DNA from: an uncultured Lachnospiraceae bacterium
GTDB lineage: Bacteria > Bacillota > Clostridia > Lachnospirales > Lachnospiraceae
Length of the DNA: 12,149 nt
Direction: 5' to 3'
Assembly (NCBI GenBank): GCA_910583965.1
Contig: CAJUAE010000099.1
Location: 1-12,149, forward strand
In this document: piece after piece, positions 7,020 through 12,149 of the stretch
Numbering within the stretch: position 1 is the first letter of the stretch
Layout: every line of letters begins with the position of its first letter
Translations under genes and position numbers: made by a program
Notes under the pieces: generated by a model
What the model was told of the DNA's origin: nothing
Databases searched by the model: none
What the model saw: only the letters and a program-made list of their open reading frames with translations

Positions 7020-8186
7020 CTACTTTAACAGATTTGCGGAGATAACCATTCTCTGAACTTCACTTGTTCCCTCATAAATCTCTGTAATCTTGGCATCTCT
7101 CATCATACGCTCTACTTCATACTCTCTTGTGTAACCATAACCACCGTGTAATTGCACTGCCTTTGTAGTCACTTCCATAGCCATCTCAGCAGCGTATAAC
7201 TTCGCCATAGCTGCTTCCACATTATAAGAAGTCTTGTGATCTTTTGTATACTGATCCTTTGTGCATGCTGCCTTATATACCATAAATTGTGCAGCTTGTG
7301 CCTTTGTTGCCATATCAGCAAGCTGGAACTGTGTATTCTGGAAAGCACCAATTGCACGTCCAAACTGCTTTCTCTCCTTTACATACGCAATTGTTCTCTC
7401 CAGAGCACCCTCACCAATTCCAAGTGCCTGTGCAGCGATACCGATACGTCCACCATCAAGTGTATGCATAGCAATGCCAAAGCCCTTACCCTGCTGTCCT
7501 AACATATTTTCCTTTGGAATACGGCAATCAGTAAAGATTAACTCATAGGTTGAGGAACCGCGAATACCCATTTTCTTTTCCTTTGTACCAAATGAGAATC
7601 CATGTGTACCCTTCTCCACGATAAATGCTGAAATCTCTTTTGTCATTCTTCCGCGCTTCTCAATCATTCCTGTAATCGCAAAAATTACATACACATCTGC
7701 CTCTTTACCATTTGTAATAAAAATCTTAGAGCCGTTAAGTACCCACTCATCACCTTCCAAAACAGCCTTTGTCTGCTGTCCCTGTGCATCTGTACCAGCA
7801 CCTGGCTCTGTCAAACCAAAAGCTCCAATTTTCTTACCACTTGCAAGGTCTGGCAGATACTTCTGCTTCTGCTCCTCTGTACCATATGTAAGAATTGGGT
7901 CACAGCAAAGAGATGTATGTGCGGAAACAATAACTGCTGTTGTACCACAAACTTTTGCCAATTCCTCAACACACATTGCATAAGTCAAAACATCACAGCC
8001 CTGTCCGCCATACTCCTTCGGAATTGGAATACCCATAAAACCAGCTTTTGCCATTTTTTCAACAGTCTCTCTTGGGAACTCCTCTGTCTCGTCTACCTCG
8101 ATTGCAAGAGGCTTTACCTCTTTTTCAGCAAATTCTCTGAAAAGGGTTCTCGCCATCTCATGCTCTTTACTTAATGTAAAATCCAT
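7020..8186 (-). CDS. bcd: Butyryl-CoA dehydrogenase (crotonyl-CoA reductase component of Bcd-EtfAB)
   Basis: A 388-residue acyl-CoA dehydrogenase that reduces crotonyl-CoA to butyryl-CoA using electrons from EtfAB. Both family signatures are intact: GLTEPGAGTDAQG (124-136, flavin/substrate binding) and QLHGGYGYTREYEVERMMRD in the C-terminal part. The catalytic base glutamate is in EIYEGTSEVQ at about 372. The N-terminus MDFTLSKEHEMARTLFREF is the classical Bcd start, and the first start in the frame (8225) would add 13 atypical residues. GGAGG at 8199-8195 lies 8 nt before the ATG at 8186, fixing the start. The protein is full length with no missing active-site residue. It follows hbd after a 132-bp spacer containing a GC-rich foldable segment, and precedes etfB. 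Confidence 0.97.
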   Translation of the reverse strand: MDFTLSKEHEMARTLFREFAEKEVKPLAIEVDETEEFPRETVEKMAKAGFMGIPIPKEYGGQGCDVLTYAMCVEELAKVCGTTAVIVSAHTSLCCDPILTYGTEEQKQKYLPDLASGKKIGAFGLTEPGAGTDAQGQQTKAVLEGDEWVLNGSKIFITNGKEADVYVIFAITGMIEKRGRMTKEISAFIVEKGTHGFSFGTKEKKMGIRGSSTYELIFTDCRIPKENMLGQQGKGFGIAMHTLDGGRIGIAAQALGIGEGALERTIAYVKERKQFGRAIGAFQNTQFQLADMATKAQAAQFMVYKAACTKDQYTKDHKTSYNVEAAMAKLYAAEMAMEVTTKAVQLHGGYGYTREYEVERMMRDAKITEIYEGTSEVQRMVISANLLK

Positions 8187-8194
8187 GTTATTTT

Positions 8195-8199
8195 CCTCC
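8195..8199 (-). promoter_or_regulatory. Ribosome binding site that decides the bcd start
   Basis: GGAGG on the minus strand lies 8 nt before the ATG at 8186-8184. It falls inside the longer reading frame that opens at 8225, so that upstream start is unlikely. Confidence 0.8.
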
Positions 8200-8216
8200 A
8201 TTTTATAAAAACATTT

Positions 8217-8299
8217 TAGCGCCACTCCAATGGCATTCTTCTGCTACGTCGGCGCGTGCACGAACAGCAAGCCACCATGCATCACGCACAGTGCCTTGC
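8217..8299. repeat. GC-rich foldable spacer between hbd and bcd
   Basis: About 85 bp of clearly higher GC than the flanking intergenic DNA. It includes an arm of 5+3 bp around one mismatch (8267-8275 with 8291-8299, GCAAG/CTTGC then CAC/GTG), the 8-bp palindrome CGTGCACG (8255-8262) and a small GCCA/TGGC hairpin (8221-8234). There is no coding frame, no promoter-like pair and no terminator T-run. It is transcribed within the operon and could act in mRNA processing or be a copy of a dispersed repeat; blocks CCGACG, GCAG and GCAAG also occur in the segment after etfA. Confidence 0.35.
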
Positions 8300-8318
8300 C
8301 GCAATTTTGTCAATTCAA

Positions 8319-9161
8319 TTATTTCTTAGAGTAATCGTAGAATCCAACACCTGTCTTCTTTCCAAGTTTTCCAGCGCGCACCATCTTTCTAAGAAGTGGT
8401 GAAGGCGCATACTTAGAATCGCCAGTTTCAGTATAGATTACTTCCATGATTGCAAGTACAATGTCCAAACCTATGTAATCGCCAAGTGCCAGAGGTCCCA
8501 TTGGGTGATTTGCACCGAGCTGCATTGCAACATCGATATCTGCAACACTTGCAACACCTGCTGCATATACATTAATCGCCTCGTTGATCATTGGAATAAG
8601 GATTCTGTTTACCACAAAGCCTGCTGCCTCGTTCACCTCAACAGGAGTCTTGCCAATCTCAGAAGCGATACCTTTAATCTTCTCTACCAAATCCGCAGGT
8701 GTATTTGCACCAGCAATCACCTCTACCAACTTCATTCTGTCAGCCGGATTGAAGAAATGCATACCAATCAATGGACGGTCAAGCCCAGCACCCATCTCTG
8801 TAATAGAAAGAGAAGAAGTATTGGTTGCAAAGATACATTCTGGCTTTACAATATCCTGTAATTCCTTAAATGTTGTCTTCTTAATTTCCATTTTTTCAGG
8901 AGCAACTTCAATCACCAAATCACAATCTGTACAGATGTCTTTTAATCCTGTAGCAATCTTTGCTGCAATCGTATCTGCTTTCTCCTGTGTCATCTTCTCT
9001 TTGCTTACAAGGAAATTCAAATTCTTTAAAATCTTAGCCTTTCCGCCATCTGCAAACTCCTGCTTAATATCACATAAGCATACTTCATAACCATCTGTCA
9101 TCGCAAAAGCCTGCGCAATACCAGAACCCATTGTTCCAGCACCAATAATACCTACCTTCAT
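8319..9161 (-). CDS. hbd: 3-hydroxybutyryl-CoA dehydrogenase
   Basis: A 280-residue cytoplasmic dehydrogenase that reduces acetoacetyl-CoA to 3-hydroxybutyryl-CoA. The N-terminal Rossmann domain starts at once with GIIGAGTMGSGIAQAFA (4-20). Catalytic positions known in the family are present: serine in NTSSLS (about 116-117), H135 in IGMHFFNPADR, and N185 in GFVVNRILIPMINEA at the start of the helical C-terminal domain. Ending YDYSKK and the length of about 280 are normal for clostridial Hbd. AGGAGG lies just upstream of the ATG. It is 32 bp after crt and 132 bp before bcd. Cofactor choice (NADH or NADPH) cannot be decided reliably from this reading. Confidence 0.97.
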   Translation of the reverse strand: MKVGIIGAGTMGSGIAQAFAMTDGYEVCLCDIKQEFADGGKAKILKNLNFLVSKEKMTQEKADTIAAKIATGLKDICTDCDLVIEVAPEKMEIKKTTFKELQDIVKPECIFATNTSSLSITEMGAGLDRPLIGMHFFNPADRMKLVEVIAGANTPADLVEKIKGIASEIGKTPVEVNEAAGFVVNRILIPMINEAINVYAAGVASVADIDVAMQLGANHPMGPLALGDYIGLDIVLAIMEVIYTETGDSKYAPSPLLRKMVRAGKLGKKTGVGFYDYSKK

Positions 9162-9193
9162 TGTTTCTCCTCCTTAAATATTTCATTATTTTA

Positions 9194-9979
9194 TTAGCAA
9201 TTTTTAAACGGCTCTTTCACCTTTTCCTTATTCTTGTCAAGGAAAAATGCCATACCATATTTCTGATCCTCTGTCTCAAAGCAATCTCCAAACAACTTCT
9301 CCTCAATCACAATTGCCTTGTCCATATCCACATCAAGGCCTTCGTTGATTGCTTTCTTACAATTGCGCACAGCAATCGGCGCATTCTTTGCGATACCTGC
9401 TGCCATCTTTTCTGCCTGTGCCATTAGCTCATCAGCAGGATATACTGCATTTACCAAACCGATTCTAAGTGCTTCATCTGCTTTAATATTTCTAGCAGTA
9501 TAAATCATCTGTTTTGCCATTCCAGCACCCACAAGACGCGCAAGTCTCTGCGTACCACCAAATCCCGGCGTAATGCCAAGACCAACTTCTGGTTGACCAA
9601 ACACTGCATTTTCAGAGCAGATTCTAATATCACAGCTCATTGAAATCTCGCATCCGCCGCCCAGTGCAAAACCATTGACTGCGGCAATTACTGGAATAGG
9701 GAATGTCTCAAGCTTCCTAAATACATCGTTCCCCTTCTTACCAAATGCCTCACCCTCCGCCTTTGTAAGTGTGCTCATCTCACCGATATCTGCACCTGCA
9801 ACAAATGATTTTGTACCTGCACCCGTAAGAATCAGACATCTTATCTCGTTGAGATTTACTGTATCAAGCGTCTCATTCAACTCGTCCAACACCTGAGAAT
9901 TAAGTGCGTTCAAAGCCTTCTCACGATTGATGGTAATCTTGCCAACTGCACCATTTACCTCATAAAGTATATATTCCAT
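9194..9979 (-). CDS. crt: 3-hydroxybutyryl-CoA dehydratase (crotonase)
   Basis: A 261-residue enoyl-CoA hydratase/crotonase that dehydrates 3-hydroxybutyryl-CoA to crotonyl-CoA. The oxyanion-hole segment (AGADIGEM at 61-68 and VNGFALGGGCE at 101-111) is intact. Both catalytic glutamates of the hydratase type are present, E111 in GGGCE and E131 in FGQPEVGLG, 20 residues apart as in rat hydratase E144/E164. This argues for a true hydratase rather than another crotonase-fold enzyme. An ATG four codons upstream (9991) would place GGAGG inside the coding frame, whereas the ATG at 9979 is 5 nt from it and is chosen. It is 98 bp after thl, with a strong hairpin between, and 32 bp before hbd. Confidence 0.97.
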   Translation of the reverse strand: MEYILYEVNGAVGKITINREKALNALNSQVLDELNETLDTVNLNEIRCLILTGAGTKSFVAGADIGEMSTLTKAEGEAFGKKGNDVFRKLETFPIPVIAAVNGFALGGGCEISMSCDIRICSENAVFGQPEVGLGITPGFGGTQRLARLVGAGMAKQMIYTARNIKADEALRIGLVNAVYPADELMAQAEKMAAGIAKNAPIAVRNCKKAINEGLDVDMDKAIVIEEKLFGDCFETEDQKYGMAFFLDKNKEKVKEPFKNC

Positions 9980-9984
9980 ACTTA

Positions 9985-9989
9985 CCTCC
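9985..9989 (-). promoter_or_regulatory. Ribosome binding site that decides the crt start
   Basis: GGAGG on the minus strand stands 5 nt before the ATG at 9979-9977. The alternative ATG at 9991-9989 overlaps it and cannot use it. Confidence 0.8.
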
Positions 9990-10017
9990 ATATAAAGTGT
10001 TCTTTTCTCTCATACCA

Positions 10018-10055
10018 GAAACTCTTAGCTGGTAGATTTACCAGCTAAGAATTTC
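10018..10055 (-). other. Strong intercistronic hairpin between thl and crt, without T-run
   Basis: On the minus strand positions 10055-10039 pair with 10034-10018 to form a 17-bp stem with a single G-U pair and a 4-nt loop. The inner 12 bp (TCTTAGCTGGTA/TACCAGCTAAGA) are perfect. It is followed by TCTGG and not by a T-run, so it does not look like a standard terminator. It lies 22 bp after the thl stop and 38 bp before the crt start. Its likely role is in mRNA processing, stability or differential expression of thl relative to the downstream genes, which is inference. Confidence 0.7.
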
Positions 10056-10077
10056 TATCGACTGATTCCTCTATCGA
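10054..10077. repeat. 8-bp direct repeat next to the thl stop codon
   Basis: TCTATCGA occurs at 10054-10061 and again at 10070-10077, the second copy touching the thl stop codon. The copies are 16 bp apart start to start. It may be a local duplication or chance in A/T-rich DNA. Confidence 0.3.
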
Positions 10078-11265
10078 TTATTCATATTTCTTTACTACTG
10101 TCGAGCAGCCCATACCGCCACCGATGCAAAGCGTAGCAAGACCTGTCTTAGCATCATCTTTTGCTTCCATCTCATGAAGCAGTGTAACTAGGATACGGCA
10201 GCCTGATGCGCCTACTGGATGTCCTAACGCAATCGCACCACCATTTGGATTGAGCTGCTTATCTACATCAATGCCCAAATCTCTGCCAACTGCGATAGAC
10301 TGTGCAGCAAATGCCTCATTTGCCTCAATTATATCAAAGTCCTCAATCTTCATGCCAGTTTTTGCCAAAACTTTCTTTGTTGATGCAACAGGACCGATTC
10401 CCATCACTTCTGGTCTTACACCTGCAAGCGCACCAGCAACCCACTCAGCCATTGGTGTAACACCTAATTCCTTTGCTTTCTCCTCGCTCATAACCACAAT
10501 TGCAGCCGCACCATCATTGATACCAGATGCATTTCCTGCAGTTACATATTTATCCTTGTTGATCGGACGAAGTTTTGCAAGTCCTTCTATTGTAGAACCT
10601 GCTCTTGGTCCCTCGTCAACCTTAAACTCAACCATTTCCTTTTTCTTCTTAACCATAACAGGTACAATTTCCTTGTCAAACGCACCAGATTTCTGAGCTG
10701 CCTCTGCCTTCTGCTGACTCTTTAATGCAAACTCATCTAATTCTTCGCGCGTAATCTTCCACTCGTCACAAATATTATCTGCTGTCTGAATCATATGATA
10801 GTCGTTAAATGCATCCCAAAGTGCATCCTTAATCATGGTATCTACAAGCACACCATTATTCATTCTATAGCCGAAACGTGCATTAGGAAGTGCAAAAGGA
10901 GCCATTGACATATTTTCCATACCGCCTGCTACCACAATGTCTGCATCCCCTGCCAAAATCATCTGTGCTGCCATATTAACGCAGTTAAGACCCGAACCAC
11001 ATACTACATTCACCGTGACTGCTGGTGTCTCGATTGGGAGACCTGCCTTGATAGATGACTGACGAGCAACATTCTGTCCAAGACCTGCCTGAATAACACA
11101 TCCCATATACACGTGATCCACTTTATCCGCTGGAACACCTGCTCTGTTCAATGCTTCTTTAATCACAATTGCGCCAAGTTCCTGAGCCGGAGTTGTGCTG
11201 AGTGAACCGCCCATAGTACCGATTGCTGTACGACATGCACCTGCTAATACAATTTTCTTTGCCAT
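10078..11265 (-). CDS. thl: Acetyl-CoA C-acetyltransferase (thiolase)
   Basis: A 395-residue biosynthetic thiolase that condenses two acetyl-CoA into acetoacetyl-CoA, the entry step of butyrate formation. The nucleophilic cysteine is C89 in VVCGSGLNCV. The conserved asparagine is in EANEAFAAQ, the histidine is at about 349 in GHPVGASGCR, and the second cysteine is at about 380 in CIGGGMG; these match the standard 89/348/378 arrangement. Length and the C-terminal end are normal. An ATG at 11280 opens the frame earlier, but GGAGG lies within those five codons, 8 nt before the ATG at 11265, so MAKKIVLAG is the likely start. It is the first gene of the operon, with a long upstream region holding promoters and a leader hairpin. 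Confidence 0.97.
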   Translation of the reverse strand: MAKKIVLAGACRTAIGTMGGSLSTTPAQELGAIVIKEALNRAGVPADKVDHVYMGCVIQAGLGQNVARQSSIKAGLPIETPAVTVNVVCGSGLNCVNMAAQMILAGDADIVVAGGMENMSMAPFALPNARFGYRMNNGVLVDTMIKDALWDAFNDYHMIQTADNICDEWKITREELDEFALKSQQKAEAAQKSGAFDKEIVPVMVKKKKEMVEFKVDEGPRAGSTIEGLAKLRPINKDKYVTAGNASGINDGAAAIVVMSEEKAKELGVTPMAEWVAGALAGVRPEVMGIGPVASTKKVLAKTGMKIEDFDIIEANEAFAAQSIAVGRDLGIDVDKQLNPNGGAIALGHPVGASGCRILVTLLHEMEAKDDAKTGLATLCIGGGMGCSTVVKKYE

Positions 11266-11273
11266 TATCTTTT

Positions 11274-11278
11274 CCTCC
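11274..11278 (-). promoter_or_regulatory. Ribosome binding site that decides the thl start
   Basis: GGAGG on the minus strand is 8 nt before the ATG at 11265-11263. It overlaps the first codons of the longer frame from 11280, which is therefore rejected as the start. Confidence 0.8.
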
Positions 11279-11301
11279 ATCTAAAAAAATTCCCTCAATA
11301 A

Positions 11302-11323
11302 GCTATCTGTGATTCACAGTAGC
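11302..11323 (-). promoter_or_regulatory. Leader hairpin or operator in the thl 5' untranslated region
   Basis: As RNA, GCTA-CTGTG (minus strand) pairs with CACAG-A-TAGC, giving 9 bp with one bulged A and a 3-nt loop. As DNA, the core CTGTGAATCACAG (11319-11307) is a 13-bp perfect palindrome and could bind a dimeric regulator. It lies about 37-58 nt upstream of the thl start and downstream of all candidate -10 boxes. Which of the two roles is real cannot be decided. Confidence 0.45.
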
Positions 11324-11352
11324 CCATTTGTTTCCGTGTGACTATGATCGCT

Positions 11353-11381
11353 ATTTTATCACAACAAACAAAAAAACAGAA
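11353..11381 (-). promoter_or_regulatory. Candidate proximal promoter of the butyrate operon
   Basis: An extended -10, TG-A-TAAAAT on the minus strand (TAAAAT at 11358-11353), lies about 90 bp before the thl start. The -35 position at 17 nt, TTCTGT, is weak, consistent with reliance on the extended -10. It sits in the first copy of a 12-mer duplicated at 11494-11505. Confidence 0.35.
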
Positions 11382-11419
11382 AAAAGCACAAAAAAATATT
11401 GCAGATTTGCCCGACACAT

Positions 11420-11446
11420 TTTATATATGTACAAACGCTTTGTGCA
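11420..11446 (-). promoter_or_regulatory. Candidate middle promoter of the butyrate operon
   Basis: On the minus strand TATAAA (11425-11420) is preceded at about 16 nt by CTGCAC, a moderate -35. It is one of three possible promoters in this upstream region and has no further support. Confidence 0.25.
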
Positions 11447-11494
11447 GTATTTATCATTTGCTCGTTTATTGTAGTCATCACAGTCATTGTGCTT

Positions 11495-11523
11495 ATTTTA
11501 TCACATTGTTAAAAAAAAAGCAA
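11495..11523 (-). promoter_or_regulatory. Candidate distal promoter of the butyrate operon with Rex-like overlap
   Basis: On the minus strand TTGCTT (11523-11518) is followed after 17 nt by TAAAAT (11500-11495), itself preceded by TG-A as an extended -10. On the plus strand positions 11506-11523 begin with TTGTTAA and end in GCAA. This resembles one good and one poor half of the clostridial Rex site TTGTTAA-N4-TTAACAA, which is known to control butyrate genes by the NADH/NAD ratio. The second half matches only 4 of 7, so the Rex assignment is tentative. Confidence 0.35.
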
Positions 11524-11660
11524 TCTATTTATCTTTTGTTATTTATTACAATATTAACGAATTTTACTTGTGAAAATTATTGATTTTTATCTTCTTCCAC
11601 TGCAAAGACCACAAATTATTTTTTCCAATATTGTGCACTGTTCCCATTTTTTGTCTTTGT

Positions 11661-12131
11661 CTATTTTGTATCCTTAGGAACCATTGGGTCTTTCATAATA
11701 TATTTTCTATCCCACTCTTTTGTTGTGTCATCTCTCTCTACTTCACATCGATTGGCGCTCAAAAAGTTGGCTAGCTGATAAAAATCAACCCAGATTTCGT
11801 TATTTCCATCTTTTTGGGATTCGTCAAAAATTAACTGCAAACCAACATGCAAATGCACCGCCTTAATATTGTTTACATTCTCCTTATCGCTGTAACCAGT
11901 ATGCCCCATATACCCAATCACATCACCTGCAGTAACAAAATCGCCTTCTTTGAGTCCTTCTGCATACGGCCTATTCTGTCTTAGATGTGCATAGTAATAA
12001 TAACGTTTTTCGTCAAAGCTGCGGATACCGATACGCCAGCCGCCGTATCGGTTCCAACCAAGCGCCTCCACATATCCTGACTCAACCGCGATAATTGGCG
12101 TGCCGACCAGAATATTAAATAGAATCTTTTC
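11661..12131 (-). pseudogene. M23-family metallopeptidase, C-terminal part, apparently 5'-truncated
   Basis: The open frame starts after an in-frame TAG (12134-12132) and encodes about 156 residues. It carries the second half of an M23/LytM domain: GTPIIAVESGYVEALGW, RYGGWRIGIRS, YYYYAHL, a GDFVTAGDVIGYMGHTGYS loop and the HLHVGLQ zinc-ligand motif. The N-terminal HxxxD zinc ligands that normally precede GTPI are absent, and no usable start with a ribosome binding site precedes the domain; a GTG at 12071 would delete still more of it. All three minus-strand frames contain stops between about 12109 and the right edge. An ATG directly before the stop reads MNKK-TAG in the same frame. Intact relatives are secreted or membrane-anchored peptidoglycan endopeptidases. 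This copy is either a pseudogene or damaged by a frameshift or sequencing error near the edge. Confidence 0.7.
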
Positions 12132-12149
12132 CTACTTTTTATTCATATG

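Larger units (their letters stand above)
11281..11660. other. Gene-free 380-bp region between the M23 gene and thl
   Basis: No real coding frame was seen; short plus-strand frames here have A/T-driven composition and no ribosome binding sites. Besides the promoters and hairpin listed, TGTGATAAAATA (minus strand) occurs twice, at 11494-11505 and 11352-11363. An A/T-only hairpin lies at 11560-11578. No convincing terminator for the M23 gene was found; the nine-T run at 11519-11511 has no good stem before it. Confidence 0.5.

Noticed and set aside
8187..8225. N-terminal extension of Bcd starting at 8225
   Set aside because: The extension contains the ribosome binding site for the ATG at 8186, and the extra residues are not part of the acyl-CoA dehydrogenase fold.
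8584..9090. 168-codon plus-strand frame inside hbd
   Set aside because: It is antisense to a well-supported gene with intact catalytic motifs; the open frame is a by-product of hbd codon use.
10018..10055. Terminator between thl and crt
   Set aside because: The stem is strong but no T-run follows on the minus strand, so it is treated as an intercistronic hairpin.
10250..10696. 148-codon plus-strand frame inside thl
   Set aside because: It is antisense to thiolase, has no ribosome binding site and a composition typical of a reverse-complement shadow.
11494..11512. CRP/FNR-like or TTGTGAA-type Rex site around TGTGATAAAATAAGCACA
   Set aside because: The TGTG and CACA halves are 10 nt apart instead of the 8 required, so the dimer geometry does not fit.
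11338..11774. Plus-strand frames rich in I, F, L and C in the thl upstream region
   Set aside because: Composition reflects A/T-rich DNA; there are no ribosome binding sites, and one overlaps the M23 coding region antisense.

Overview
The window is AT-rich, with GC-poor intergenic DNA, strong GGAGG-type ribosome binding sites, and every recognisable gene on the minus strand. The complete crotonyl-CoA/butyryl-CoA gene set in the order thl-crt-hbd-bcd-etfB-etfA, beside a YesN-type regulator and LplB/YtcP-type sugar permeases, points to an anaerobic butyrate-forming Clostridia, most likely Lachnospiraceae. That placement is inferred from gene content, not from a database search.

Layout, in the direction of transcription (right to left). 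(1) 12131-11661: the C-terminal part of an M23 zinc peptidase. Its frame is cut by an in-frame TAG close to the right edge and lacks the first zinc-binding motif. (2) 11660-11266: a 395-bp region holding candidate promoters, a duplicated 12-mer and a leader hairpin in front of thl. (3) 11265-5110: the butyrate operon, six genes. Spacers are 98 bp (thl-crt, with a near-perfect 17-bp hairpin), 32 bp (crt-hbd), 132 bp (hbd-bcd, with a GC-rich foldable segment), 53 bp (bcd-etfB) and 30 bp (etfB-etfA). A second GC-rich foldable segment and then a strong terminator follow etfA. (4) 4760-4218: a Uma2-family PD-(D/E)XK nuclease-fold gene standing alone. (5) 4217-3643: an intergenic region with two stem-loops, a terminator and a likely extended -10 promoter. 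(6) 3642-2071: a YesN-type response regulator (receiver plus AraC DNA-binding domain), followed by a terminator. (7) 1927-77: two carbohydrate ABC permeases with their own promoter. (8) 1-50: a sharp switch to GC-rich DNA containing a possible start of an unrelated reading frame.

How the genes work together: Thl condenses two acetyl-CoA, Hbd reduces acetoacetyl-CoA, Crt dehydrates 3-hydroxybutyryl-CoA, and Bcd with EtfAB reduces crotonyl-CoA to butyryl-CoA, in clostridia coupled to ferredoxin reduction. The terminal step (butyryl-CoA:acetate CoA-transferase, or Ptb/Buk) is not in the window. The regulator/permease group is a separate sugar-uptake module. Its usual sensor kinase and substrate-binding lipoprotein are not visible here.

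No clearly new multi-gene system is present. The points most worth a second look are the non-coding structures inside and around the butyrate operon, the structured region upstream of the response regulator, the broken M23 gene and the GC-rich left edge. No rRNA, tRNA, CRISPR array or complete mobile element was recognised.
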